Source: Polydactylus sextarius (Eukaryota; Chordata; Actinopteri; Polynemidae). Taken from it: a stretch of DNA of 64,000 nucleotides. Shown piece by piece: positions 12,430 to 24,279 of this stretch. Numbering within the stretch: position 1 is the first letter of the stretch; every line of letters starts with the position of its first letter. The DNA is taken from assembly GCA_016801845.1 (NCBI GenBank), contig CM028923.1:10237001-10301000 (forward strand). Reading direction: 5' to 3'. Below the pieces are notes generated by a model, which had not been told where the DNA came from, searched no databases, and saw only the letters and a program-made list of their open reading frames with translations. The position numbers and the translations under genes are program-made.

Positions 12430-12665
12430 TGGTTGCTCAGGGGATGGGGATGGTTCTCTATGATTCTCCGTCAGTCTTTGGGTCAATCCAGACAGAAATA
12501 TCTCATAAAATATTGGATGGACTGTCGTGGGAATTTAGGACAAACATTCACGATCCCAAAAAAAATAAGATCTACTGGCTGGGTGATCCCCTGACTTTTC
12601 CTTGGTGCCACAGCAACAGCATCTCAACATGCAGATGTTATCATTTATCATTTTCAGAAATCTAG
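12430..12665 (+). repeat. R-B dispersed repeat, copy 1
   Basis: Contains ATATCTCATAAAATATTGGATGG, then ACAAACATTCACGATCCC, then GTGATCCCCTGACTTTTCC and GGTGCCACAGCAACA, in the order I know from a very common percomorph intronic repeat. The later part of that family is represented by the copies at 47640 and 58030. A 78-codon open frame here is incidental. Confidence 0.65.
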
Positions 12666-12764
12666 TAAAGAGATGATGAGAGAAAAGACTTTGGTGTAAA
12701 CCATAACGTTTTTAAAGTCAAGAATGCAACTTTTACATGTAAGTTTTACATGTCTTTAAGTGTA

Positions 12765-13200
12765 ACCATGGCCACATATGAAGACCTCCACTTCCTCCCA
12801 CTGTGCAAAAACAAAGCCAAGATACCTCAGATGTGAGTGCCACCATCTTGCAACGGTGATGCCAGTTGGAGTCAGAGTTTGTGCTGTTTTCAGGATATAG
12901 AAAAACAAAGTCCTACCGATACACATTCCTGATCAGGAGCAACCACCAGCTGTCAATCATGACATCAAATATAACAAATATCTGATTAAGCTTACCTACA
13001 AGAAAAATGTCTTGAACATATTTCAGCATAAGAACTACCTAAAACAATACAAATCTTTGACACCAAGGACAATCAAAAAGTTGCTCAGCGTTTTAGACTT
13101 GATGTTGTGTAATCCATCTGGAATTAACTGAATTTAAACTTCATATCATGACCAGAAGTGGTATGGCGCAGGTTGAAATTCCCTGAACACAAGACCCACA
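12765..13200. repeat. Probable dispersed repeat relic
   Basis: The order of words AAGACCTCCACTTCCTCCCA, GGAGTCAGAGTTTGTGCTG, AAAGTCCTACCGATACAC, CAGCTGTCAATCATGACATC and ATGACCAGAAGTGG resembles a repeat I recall from fish introns. There is no second copy in the window to confirm it, so the call rests on recollection only. Confidence 0.4.
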
Positions 13201-13985
13201 GGCTCAGAAGGCAAATATATGCAAACACCACTTGATAAAAGCATGGCTGCATGCTCCCACACAAAGAACATGGCATGTCAATCACATAAACATAGATTTG
13301 ACATTTTAGTGATGTCTACATTTGTATGTTTGACATTCTGCCAAAAGCCTTCAATTTTGTCCAAAGGAGCTTTCATTGTATTTATGTTGTAATCAAACCA
13401 CTTGAGGATAGTCCTGAAAATGTGAGTGATCACAGGAACAAGGCATTCTTTACAGATATAAAAAAAATGTCAATCTTCTTGCTATGTAAAAATGGCACTG
13501 AGGTGTGATTGTATACATTTTAGTGGACAATTTAAGTTAAATTGTCACTTGTTTATTTCTCTTATAGGCACTCAGAGTTATAATCAAACCACTCAGCCTA
13601 TGATTTTCAGCACTATATCCCTCCCATTTGGCACACAGTGGTCTCTTGTAACCATCTTGACAGGCGGTTTAAAGTATCTGTCACAATAGTGAATAAGTAT
13701 GGATATTTAAGATGAATCCCTCTATATCAAGGCACGGGAGGGCTTCTTTTAAGTGCTTCACCTGTCACTGAACTGGACTTAATCTTTCTAGTATAATGCA
13801 GATTTCTCCATCACATGCACGCTGACAGAGCAACATGCCTCAACATGTACTTTGCTGATGTAATAAATCCCATTACATCTACCTTAATTGTTTGCTTTGC
13901 AATTACACAAATCAATATACAATGATTCATGATTCATGAGTCTTGGTTGATTATTTCTGACCCATGCAAAAGGTCCATACACCCC
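13201..13985. other. Noncoding DNA, nothing recognised
   Basis: No gene seen. Short open frames at 13326-13508 and 13492-13689 have no domain. Confidence 0.5.
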
Positions 13986-14031
13986 ACCCACACATCCACA
14001 CACACACTCGAACACACACATGCACACACAT
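13986..14031. repeat. Degenerate CA-rich tract
   Basis: Interrupted CACACA words just upstream of the second copy of the 258-bp duplication. Confidence 0.8.
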
Positions 14032-14050
14032 TATAGGAGGAGGATAGGCG

Positions 14051-14309
14051 TATAAACCACTGTTATGCTCAAGAGAACTTACATGCGTAATTTATAAATT
14101 ATAAATGTAACAAACAGTTCACTTTTAATCATGAAGTCAATGACTACTTTGACTCTATGATGGAATTTGCCAAATAAAATATCACTTCAACAATCAAAGA
14201 TATGATTGCATTGGATTTGTTCTGGATTATTGTCATTATTATTTGTATTTCAAATAGTGGCAGCAGTCATGAGGAAAGAGCATGCTTTAGTAACAACTTC
14301 AAAAATACT
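14051..14309 (+). repeat. 258-bp direct duplication, copy 2
   Basis: Second copy of 11016-11272, in the same orientation with start-to-start distance 3035 bp. Copy 2 carries a small insertion after AACAGTTCACTT and single-base differences spread evenly, as expected for neutral decay after duplication. Sequence flanking both sides differs from copy 1. Confidence 0.95.
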
Positions 14310-14756
14310 GAGTAACACACTATGGGTTGAGCCTTTCCACATCTCAATTCCAGATATCTATTTCGCACCCAGAAAATTATTCTACTGAATGTACAATAAA
14401 GCAAGTTTCGATTCAAACCACGACATGACCCAGAACATCCCACAGCAGCAGAGCTGTCTTGTCTAATGCTATTATGCTGCCTGCTGTCAATGATATGTTT
14501 TGTTTTCCTCTTTGACAATTTGACTGACATGAGGTTAGCTACAGAAAATTTAATCACACGATAATGACTATTTTGATCACATTAATCTCACTGGTTAGGT
14601 ATTATACTATTCAGATATGACCAACTAGAATGGCACTGTGTAGAGGACATACTTTCACCAAGGACAGACATTTTTTCTACCAGACCTGGATACCTGGATG
14701 TTCTGTCATGACAAGAATTCAACTGGTTGAATTGGAGCCAGTGGAAATGGCCACAC

Positions 14757-14784
14757 AAAAAAAAAAAAAAAAAAAAAAAAAAAA
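14757..14784. repeat. Poly(A) run
   Basis: A28 run. No recognisable retrotransposon lies immediately upstream. Confidence 0.97.
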
Positions 14785-14837
14785 CAGGTGATTTGGTTAT
14801 TTTTATCACAGATTCCTGTGTTTCTGGTTTTGTCCTT

Positions 14838-15133
14838 ATTTTTATGCCACCATGCCAACTGTAGCCATGTTTTTGGGTCGATGGTTCACCCCGTCTGGTT
14901 TTTGTGAACATGATATCTTAAGAACACTTTGAGGATTCATATCAAGGGTGAACTTTATTGATTTTTGTGACCAAACGTCACCATGACCACAGAAAACACT
15001 TTTTTTGTGGTCTCTTGAATGTGTTATCTCAACACCACATTGAGGAACGCACTGCAAACTTGACAGAAGCATTCATTTAGACACAAGGAGGATCTGACTA
15101 GGTCACTGTGTTTGAAAACAAGATGATTTGGCC
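14838..15133 (-). repeat. R-A dispersed repeat, copy 2
   Basis: Minus orientation. TTTTTATGCCACCATGCC and AACTGTAGCCATG are the complement of the family's 3' end (compare 38579-38621, GCCTCTGGCC...GGCATGGATGCATAAAAAG). This is followed by GAACATGATATCTTAAGAAC and ACTTTGAGGATTCAT, then a second degenerate unit, GTGTTATCTCAACACCACAT and TGAGGAACG. Two internal units of the repeat are therefore present. Confidence 0.75.
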
Positions 15134-16493
15134 ACAAGTCATTGATTTAACCACTAATTACCTTGAACTTAACTGTAGTTCTAGTTCTGGCTGGTTTAAT
15201 CATGAAGACTGCCTGCTACTTTATAATACAAACAATGAGGAGCAAAGCATAAAAGACCTGCATCACTCTGAACTGAACTAAATCAGTTTCACACATCACA
15301 TAAGTAGCAATCTCCTGCATAAAAACCCTTTGTTTCATGAACCCATCATCCTCCTTCTTACATGGACTTTGTTGCTCGTAAACTTCCCCTTGTTACTCTC
15401 TCATTGCTACTGTTAGAGGTCATCTAACATTAACACAAACCTACAGTGAAAAAAAAGCTGTTTACATGACCTATTATGTTAAAACAACAGTATCAGTTTT
15501 TGAGACTTAAACTAGTATTACATAATAAATGAAATGTTTTATTAACTATAACTTGTATTCACCCTCTATTTTCAGGCATACATTTTTAATGTTGTTGGGA
15601 TTTTTTTTTTCTTTTTCAAACCAAGGCTCTGGGAGCATTAAATAGATGTCCAAGAATTGTTTTGCAGCATGTTCTTTTTTCCCCCCAAGTTGTTTGTCTC
15701 GTGATAGAGAGGTAGCAGACAGATGAGCTTAGAGAAGCCACCAGCCTGATAGTTTTTGAAGGATACAACTGTCAATTGGTCTGGTTTAGGATGCAATACA
15801 TCATACAGAGAGCAGCCATCTGTCCTACCTTGCTGTCAGATATATATCTAGTCTATAACAAAATCAAATCCACAAAACTGCTCCAGCCACAGGTAGATGC
15901 TAGCGACTGATGTGACACATTCAATGCCAAAAGAGAGTCGGATGATTTATTCACAGACAAAGTCACTGTTTGGTTTGGAAGTGAGGCAGTGGAAGAGGCG
16001 ACAGATTTATGGAATATAACAGTAAATAAATATATTGCTCCAATACTAATTAACACAGATATGTAAATCTAATTCATTTTCATGTTCTTTTAGACATCAG
16101 CTGTCCAATAAAACTGTCCATATTCGAGCTTCATGAGTCTCAAACTATACCAGACAAAAATATCTAATTAATGACACCACATAAAATCCTGAAACAGATT
16201 ATGGGCTGAATTTTATTTTAAATTGTGCTTGGCAGAGAAAATGCCAAACTGTGTTGAAAATGATAATAAAAAATATCAATCCTGATGGAATCAAGCAATG
16301 GGCTACATGTAAAATTAGGAAAAATTATGTTTCTTCCTATTAAGACAGTCACATAGTAAGGAGAGTCTCTCTCAGTTCATACTGATATCTGATATTGTGC
16401 GAATAGCCACCCATAAAATTATCCACAATTCCAAAGTGCTGTCCAATGATACCAAAAAATATTAGGATGATATTACAGTACACCAGTTTAAGA
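15134..16493. other. Noncoding DNA, nothing recognised
   Basis: AT-rich, no gene or clear repeat relic. A T/C-rich stretch lies near 15600-15620. Confidence 0.5.
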
Positions 16494-16950
<457 letters not shown>

Positions 16951-17008
16951 GTCTCTCTCTCTCTCTCTTTCTCTCTCGCTGTCTGTGTGTGTGTGTGTGT
17001 GTGTGTGT
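16951..17008. repeat. Compound (CT)n-(GT)n microsatellite
   Basis: About 15 CT units with interruptions, followed by about 12 GT units. Confidence 0.95.
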
Positions 17009-18627
17009 TTTTGAGTGGATTAACACGGAGCAGGTCAAAGCCTGCCTTCACATATCTTGTTTACCATGTTCTGAAAGGGATGTTTGGATGGAGCAGCAAA
17101 GGTCTGTGTGCAAATGAATAAATGTGTGTGTTTTTCCTGGTAAGGAACCTTGTTGGTCAGCCATGAGTAAGGATCGCCTGTGTCAGTATTATGTCTCTAG
17201 AAATAAAGATAACAAGGGTCAGGAAAGCGCAATTCACACACACAGGCACACACATACAGACTTACATGCATACACACACCTGCTCAGAAACAGTAAAAAA
17301 AAATACACAGAGAAACATGCAAACACACAAAGCTGGTATATATAACAATTTCCCACTTCCCACATTTACTCTATAAACAACAATGGTTGAATTAAGTCTT
17401 AAGTTTCATAATGTAATGTACTAATTATGGCACCGAGTTGCTACTTAGGCCATGATTCTGGCTTTTTGTATTCAGTAATGAACTTGGGTATGTCAGTCAA
17501 GTCTTGCATTTCACCAGTTTCAGCAGCAAAAACTGGACAGTCCAAAATTTGCTGCTGAACATGTCCTGTTAGTAAAGAAGCTAAGCTTACAAGCTGGTCA
17601 GTTTGCAAACTGACCATTGGGTGTACAGTTGTGAACTAATTTCTGGGGGTAAGGAAAAAAAAAAGCAAAGAGAAAGTCCTAAAGCTATTGTGTGTTACAA
17701 GAGCTGGTCGCACCACAACAGCTGTCAAGTTAAATGTGACCTTACCAGCTATGACAGGTCACTATCTAGCTCTGTCAGAAACAGGCTCAACTGATCAAAG
17801 GACTGCCTCTTTGTGCTGTGACCCGGTCACAACAGCTACACTTTGAGATTAAATCAATTACCTAGAACTAAAATGCCTCAAATTGGAGGTTTTGCTTGAG
17901 GGGGTAAGGTTAATCCACCACAAATTACGTGTCGTTGACCAGTAGCAAGGTGATCTTGACTGGGCTGATCTTTAGTCCTGAATGTAAGAAGCTATTTTAG
18001 TACATTAACTGAGTGGTACCATCCAGTTTAGTCTTTGTCCATCAGGAAGTGCTTCACAAAAGAGGCATGGTTTGCAACCGGTTATTAAACGAAAGTAGAT
18101 GGTAACAACCAACCATGCCTTGTGAACAATCTGTACATATATATCGTCTCATTAATGATCCAGCAACCTAGCTAATTAACAAATTAGCAAACAACCACTT
18201 CCAACTCTATTAATGAAGAGATGTGCAGTGCTACTAAAAATACATAAACGGAGTACAACAAAACGAGAATACCAACATGCTAGTGTAGCAGTTAGCCTGC
18301 CTGCTACAGTAATCCATAAGCTTGCCCTGCAAGTGCGTCTTATGTAACTCAGTGTTGTGAGGAGGTGAGTATAACTAAATAATCATCCATTAATATGTAG
18401 TCTATATTTTATTATGTGAAATTAATATTGGTTACACCAAAAGAATATTCAAGGACAAATATGATTTTGAGATTCCAGTCTTATTTTTGAACAAAGCTAA
18501 CAATTTCCAACAGCAAGTCAATCATCTTCCACGCTTAACATGTAAAACATAATTAATTGAAGCAATAACACTTGTTTGCTGGTGGTAGCACAAATGCCAT
18601 AGTCAGAGTAGCTATTATTCTTCTTAC
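17009..18627. other. Noncoding DNA, nothing recognised
   Basis: CA-rich words at 17235-17280. GCTAGC/GTTAGCC-type words at 18270-18310 recall fish repeats but are too short to assign. No gene seen. Confidence 0.5.
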
Positions 18628-18749
18628 CTGTAGGTGGTGGATGAGAGCGTGTTGTCATCTGCAGGTCTAACATGCTGCTACTTTTTCTCGTATTGCTGAC
18701 AGGTTGCGCGGGTTGGACCAAAGCTGCCAGTCACTTGCATATGTTGTAC
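18628..18749 (-). other. Possible noncoding exon (very weak)
   Basis: On the minus strand a segment is bounded by a good acceptor (TACTCATTTACAG, AG at 18751-18750) and a near-perfect donor (CAG|GTAAGAA, intron starting at 18627). The enclosed 122 nt are not open in any frame, so if transcribed it would be a noncoding exon or UTR. The 126-codon frame at 18678-19058 overlaps it but ends inside and shows no domain. Splice-like pairs at this spacing occur by chance, so this is only a pointer. Confidence 0.15.
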
Positions 18750-20212
18750 CTGTAAATGAGTAGCAATATATTTAGAACTTGTCGTATAGACAGGGTGTAT
18801 AACATAGGTCTGAGATCTAATAACTGAATTCTGATAAGTGAGAGCACTTTGAACATAAGCTTGAAATAGATTTATTTCACGCCACATTGCAACTGATTTG
18901 ACCTGTGGATTAAATGCCTTGCTAAATGGTGCTGCACTGCAAGCTTGAAACTTCTCTAAAGGCTGCCATAGCTTAACATAAAATTGGAAAGAACAGCAAA
19001 TGTTCTTTTGGATAGTTGTATGCTCTTCTGTTTTGACTTTTAAAACTTTGCATAACATCCAGTTATGAGTTAAGAGTCATGTTTTCAATTCAGTGCAAGA
19101 ACATTTATTTCCAATGTATGAGGCCTACTTGCAGCTTAATGCCATTAAATGGGTCAAAGATGTTGTGCAAATAAATCATAAATGAAGGTAAAAATAGCAT
19201 CTTTTCTGACCTTTCCACTGTTTATTGTGCTCAATAATGGCAGGTTTGAATGTGCCATAAGGTGATGTCAAGTGGTGCTCATTAAGTGTACTCACTAACT
19301 CAGTAACTAATTGTAGAATTCATTACCATTAGTACCATATGTATACTGAGCCTATTTAATTAGCAAATTGACATAGCATCATAGCTGGAGTTCTACAGCA
19401 TCGTGCCTAGTTATTGTCTACATTTGTGAGTGTTTGTGTGTATATGTTATATGTTCCTGAATTTTACATGTTCCATCAAGCCTAATGAGGACACTGGAAA
19501 TGGAAATGAGCAATCACTCAGAGACACAAGGACATCATTAACAGACACATTTCTGGTCTTATAGTGCTATTAAACACTGATTTGTTTTTTTTGTTTTTTT
19601 TTGTGTTTTTTTTTTTGTTAAGCTAAAATTGGTTTGTGTTCCTTTTGCCTTGTAGTTTCTGCCACTCAAGAGGAAACACAATTAATTTAGACTGCGACGC
19701 TTTTGGTAAATCAGCAGTGACTTTGTATAAATGCATTCATTATTGTGTTTTGATTCTAGGGAAAAGAATATCCCATTAATGCTTTCATTTATATGCAGTC
19801 ATCCATATTATGGTAATTATCTGATTATGTCAAACACAATCTTCCCAACAGGCTAACCCACATCAATCATTGGCCTGCTGTCATAAACTGCAGTCATATT
19901 GGTCCCATGGCAATTCTTCTGCTGCCACTTAGATTTCTCATGTGAAACACTCTTGAAAACTGAACATGATTTGAATAAAATGCAAGTGGTATCTTTTAAC
20001 TTTTACACTGATATTATTTACAAGATGTTCCACTTTGAAGGCCAGGTTGATTGAGTATTCTGTATCATATTAGCAGTATTCTTCTAATTATGTGAACAAC
20101 CTGAATTAATAATCACAATTTTATTGACTCTAAACAGCTCCCATTGCCAACATTCTTCAAACTCATCCTCACCTTGCATTGTACGCCTTCACTATCCAGT
20201 CCAGTACACTGC
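18750..20212. other. Noncoding DNA with weak CNE candidate
   Basis: No gene. Positions 19660-19920 have low repeat signal and several homeodomain-like words (TAATTATCTGATTATG, CATCAATCATTGG). This could be conserved noncoding DNA, but that cannot be tested here. T-rich run at 19586-19618. Confidence 0.4.
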
Positions 20213-20430
20213 AAAAAACATGTTCTATGAGGTCACAATGACCAAAATCTAGTCAGTTCATGCAAGACTAAGTGAATGCTTCTTCCATGTGACATGAAAC
20301 TCCTTCTTGGTATTCTTGATGCAATGTGTTTACAAAACTGTGAGGTCACCGTGACCTTTTACTACCAAAATGTAATGTCTTCATCCTCGACTATTGTGTC
20401 CAATATGGACACGATTCTTAGGATATTGTG
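20213..20430 (+). repeat. R-A dispersed repeat, copy 3 (two units)
   Basis: Two units with GAGGTCAC at 20229 and 20342, 113 bp apart. The first contains GGTCAcaaTGACC (20231-20243). The second contains AGGTCAccgTGACCT (20343-20357), a perfect 15-bp estrogen-response-element-type palindrome. The rest (TTCATGCAAGACTAAGTGAA, CTTGGTATTCTTGATGC) matches the family in order but is decayed. Confidence 0.75.
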
Positions 20431-20470
20431 CAGACATTCAGTTTGACCGCCCCTCCCATTTTTACCTCGT

Positions 20471-20501
20471 CTTTATTGTAGAGCGGTGGTCTACAATAAA
20501 G
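20471..20501. repeat. Perfect 12-bp inverted repeat (hairpin)
   Basis: CTTTATTGTAGA at 20471-20482 and TCTACAATAAAG at 20490-20501 are exact complements around a 7-nt loop. No T-run follows the hairpin, and it abuts the 3' side of the R-A copy. Confidence 0.9.
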
Positions 20502-22784
20502 TTACATTTATTTGAGTGATAGTGAAGGAAGCCAATCAGTGACATGTTTGCATTTCACAATGAGGTTGCCAGTTAAGCTTGAAAAGATGCCAAATGCAAG
20601 TGCAAAACCACGTGTTTAAATTCCCCCACCCTAAAATAGCTTTCTGAGAGAGGTTTTTAGGAAGCTTCTGAGGCGTTACAGATCCAACCAACATTTTATT
20701 GTTTATATGTCACATCACAGAACAAGGATCAAAACCCTGTTCAACTATTCTCTGTCACTTTTAACTCAATTTGAAATGTTTCTGATACCTAAATGTCATT
20801 TCACCAAACAAAGCACACATTCACTATCACATATCCTGTGCACCTGATGTTTTAGTGCCTTTGCTGAGATTTCACAGCCAATGTGCGAAATTTTCACATA
20901 TCAAACATCAAAGAAAATAAAGTGTATGCATAGTTCAAGCTTAGTTCAGGAATAAAATGTCAGACAACAGACAGAAAATGGTATAATAGAAGAAAAGACT
21001 AAACTTTTACATTACAAATCCACTGCAGAGCTTTGTGTCTGACCTCAGCTGTCACTGTCACCCACTGATAGTAGAAGTAACTTCTATAGGGTTATGTAGG
21101 ACACATTGTGACCAAACTAATAAGAGTCTGTCCCATTGTGACCCTGTTTCCTTTGGGATTGTTGGCTAGCTGAGACATGAATAAATATAACTAATTGAGT
21201 GTACCTGTTAGAGCCCAGCAGCTTTATTTATTGTCCAGCTAGCTGCTCTCCTAGTGTTAGCTGGCCATTAGCCTAGCATCATCAGCTCCAGCATGACCTT
21301 CTAAAATGTGAAGTTATTCATAATGTATTTTTTTTTTGTTGTTGTTGTTTTTCAGTGACACTGCCAGGAATGCAGCAGAGAGGGGAAAGCAAAACTACCC
21401 ATTAATATCACAATACATCAGTGAACAGCAGAGGCAAGGTATAGAAAGCACAGACAAGTGTTAGAAATTGCAATCATCAAAAAGTAATACAAGGTTTGGA
21501 AAACTGACAACGTGTTCATTTAATGCCACCTTTTATTCACATCATACTTTATTGTTTTTCCTTTCAGATCAACAGTCTTTAATCTGATTTTTTTTTCTAT
21601 GGGGATGAGCAAAGTTTTCTTTCAGATTATTGGATTTTAACTGATAATAAACTCTTGGAAAGCATAGCACTAGCATAACATAATATGCATAATATTTTTT
21701 AGATATAATAAAATCTTAAAGTGGTGAAGTTCAACTGTCCAAATAAGACTAAGATATTTGTTATAAAAAATATATCCTTACAGCTGAATGTTTCCATAAT
21801 CAAAGCTATATTTCAAATGTTATTTAGACAGGAACTAGTGATGGGTTCCTTCTTTTCATGCAGCTGCAATATCCTCCATCCTTTCCCCTGAAACTGTCAG
21901 TGTGTCCACATGCATAATGATTAGTTTCACCCATGCATGAAACTACATTGAGGGGGATTGGGACAGTGGTCACGCTTGTCAGCAGTAGACAAAAGATGGG
22001 TCCTATTAAAGAGATGAGTTTTCACACATGCACATACAGACATGCACATGCTTGTGAAGTCAAGTAGTTGCACAAATATATAACAAGGCAGCAACACTGC
22101 GTAGAGGGTGATAAAGGAAACCAGTCAGGAAAAAAAGAGTCTGTGTCTGTGTGTTCCTATTTTATAAAAAGGTATCATTTGGTTTGACTATACTTGGCCC
22201 TTTAAGGACTGAAGCTCCAGGGTAACCATGGACAAAATCCTTTAGAGTGACTCATTCTGTGGAGCTTTATTTTGAGGTGCAAGGTGAGACAGAAAGCTGT
22301 GGGAGTCAAGGCCCGTCTCCATCTGATGATTTAAATGCAGCCTCTGAATCCATAAGTTGGCACTGAAGGCCTTGTGCTAAACATACTGCTACTAGAGAAG
22401 CACAGGGGAAAACACTATTTTTTCTACACTTATTCTAGATGGAAAGGTAAAAGTACAGAGAGGAATATCTAATGGATTGACTGAAGTTATTTCCTTCAAT
22501 CACATCCATCAAATTAGAACAATAACAATGTGGTTAAAAATTATTTTTTAAAGTATGTGAATATTTTCATTTGGCAAAGTTAAAAGGGTTCGTATGTATT
22601 TTACCCTTGATGCAGGACAGTTCTTTTTTATAGCAAAAATATAAGCATCAATTTAGTTTTACAGATTAAGATGCCTCTACTATCTACGGATGAATATTTC
22701 ATAGAGAAGACCCTGGAGATGTGAAACAACACTTCATAGAAGATGGATTTATGAGGCCTGGTATATTGCACTAAGATGCTGTGT
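20502..22784. other. Noncoding DNA, nothing recognised
   Basis: No gene. GCTAGC/TTAGC words at 21230-21290 hint at an old dispersed repeat but could not be aligned to another copy. T/GTT-rich run at 21330-21352. Confidence 0.5.
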
Positions 22785-22975
22785 GCAATCACAGTGACCT
22801 TGATCTTTGGCCACACAAATCCAATTAGTTCATCTTCGAATTCAAATAAGCATTCATGCAAAATATGAAGACGCCAATATCTATTCAGTTCATCCTTGAA
22901 TCCAAGAGAAGGTTTGTTCCAAATTTAAAAGGATTCCCTCAAGGAGTTCTTTGACATATCACATCAACAACAATG
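22785..22975 (+). repeat. R-A dispersed repeat, copy 4 (two units)
   Basis: CACAGTGACCTTGATCTTTGG starts the copy. AGTTCATCTTCGAATTC and AGTTCATCCTTGAATCC mark two units. GTTCCAAATTTAAAAGGATTCC and CTCAAGGAGTTCTTTGACAT complete the last. TGACCTTGA at 22795-22803 is an exact complement of the TCAAGGTCA SF-1/ERR-type half-site. Confidence 0.75.
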
Positions 22976-23014
22976 ATTGACAACTCAAGGAACATGGCTA
23001 TGAAATATATTGGT

Positions 23015-23464
23015 TAAAGCCAACATGCTGCCTAATCTCAAACAGACTCTTCTGTCTTGCCTTAAACAAGCACCCTGTGGTAACTGTACCCAGTGCCAGG
23101 ACAGGCAAACAATTCCCTTGGAGTAATCATCAAACGCATTACAAAATGTTTTGTCCATCAGTTGTAGTATCCATGTGTTGAAATATATGCTGGCAAAACT
23201 ACCAATCCCTTTAAACAAAGAATTAATGAACAGAAAAGTTTCCTAAGATGCAGAGATATGAACAATCCTGCAGTCTGTCACTTTCATAACCATTCACACC
23301 CCATTTCCTCCTTTAGTTTTCAGGGCATAAAGCAGATTGTTCTTCATACAGGGGGCGATGTTGACAGAAGGTTATGCCAGAAAAAGCTTTTTTGGATCCA
23401 CTCCTTGAGAACACTGCAATTACTGGGCCTTAATGTGGATTATGATATGAGTCTTTATGAATAA
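23015..23464 (+). pseudogene. Penelope-like element 3' relic, GIY-YIG domain
   Basis: C-terminal remnant of a Penelope-like retroelement protein, whose family normally joins a reverse transcriptase to a GIY-YIG endonuclease. Upstream, the frame carrying PCGNCTQC (from about 23070) preserves the CxxC-type linker. A frameshift and stops follow. From 23183 to the stop at 23462-23464 the frame is fully open, about 93 codons. It begins IYAGKTTNPFKQRINEQ, the YIG-type strand and following helix, and continues with AVCHFHNHSHP, then GGDVDRR and FWIHSLRTLQLLGLN, the family's characteristic C-terminal block. Natural C-terminal end is retained. The RT domain is absent, so this is a 5'-truncated copy, as is usual for these elements. 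It follows directly on an R-A copy. Confidence 0.82.
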
Positions 23465-23756
23465 ACTATGAAATAGTGTAAATGTGGTGGTTATATATAA
23501 TTTATCTCTACTGCTATTTAAAAGTATATTGTTCATGTTGTAAAACTGATGTATTTAGTGTTTCCTGACTGTTTTTATCAAGTCTTCACTGACTTTATCA
23601 AAACCTTATGTCCAGCCAACAAGTGTTCTGCACTGATGAAATCATGTGCAGTACCTCAATTAAATGAAGGGGGAATTTCTTCTCTCTCTGTGATGCATGT
23701 ATTTTTAAATTTATGAGCAAGAAAAGAAAAACTGTATAAGAAATTATTTAATTAGT

Positions 23757-23890
23757 TATATTTTGACATTTTGAGAAATACGTTTATTCACTTACTCACT
23801 GAGTTAGGTAAGAAAAATCAATATCACACTCATATATGTGCATTATTTATTGACCCATAGCTCCGAGCTAGCTTTAGCCTAAAAAAGAAA
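23757..23890 (-). repeat. R-C dispersed repeat, copy 1
   Basis: ATTTTGACATTTTGAGAAAT, ACGTTTATTCACTTACTCAC, GAGTTAGGTAAGAAAAATCA and CACACTCATATATGTG, followed by CCGAGCTAGCTTTAGCC. This is the complement of the family's 3' end seen at 62570-62616 (AAGTGTATTTCTCAAACTG, TTGAACTATTCCTTTAA). I recognise it as a frequent teleost repeat but do not know its class with confidence. Confidence 0.7.
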
Positions 23891-24279
23891 CATGGGTTTG
23901 ATGCCTTTAGGTGCAAATAAACCTAAACCTTAAAAGCCACAGTTATGGGAACAATTATCGTTTTAATATTTTTGGTTGTTGATTAAATAAATGAGATATA
24001 ACTTGTGACTTTTAGAGTAATGTATACAGTTGTTGATGTTACCATTAAGAAAAGAACTTCAAGAAAAGCATATTTCCAACTTTTAACTGCAATACTTATT
24101 TTCTTAATTATATAGTTTACTGAACAGATATGACTCAAGCCTTTGTTTTTTTCAATTATTTTCAATAATAATGTGCAACTGTTACAATATTTTGTAATAA
24201 TCAAAACATAAATAATGATGCAGAGAATGTATATTTGTTATATTCAAATACACATAGGCTACTAATAGGATTACTTACA
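23891..24279. other. Noncoding DNA, nothing recognised
   Basis: AT-rich; no gene or repeat family recognised. Confidence 0.5.

Noticed and set aside
18678..19058. 126-codon minus-strand open frame
   Set aside because: No recognisable domain, no homologous repeat, no supporting exon structure. It ends inside a possible splice-bounded segment rather than continuing through it.
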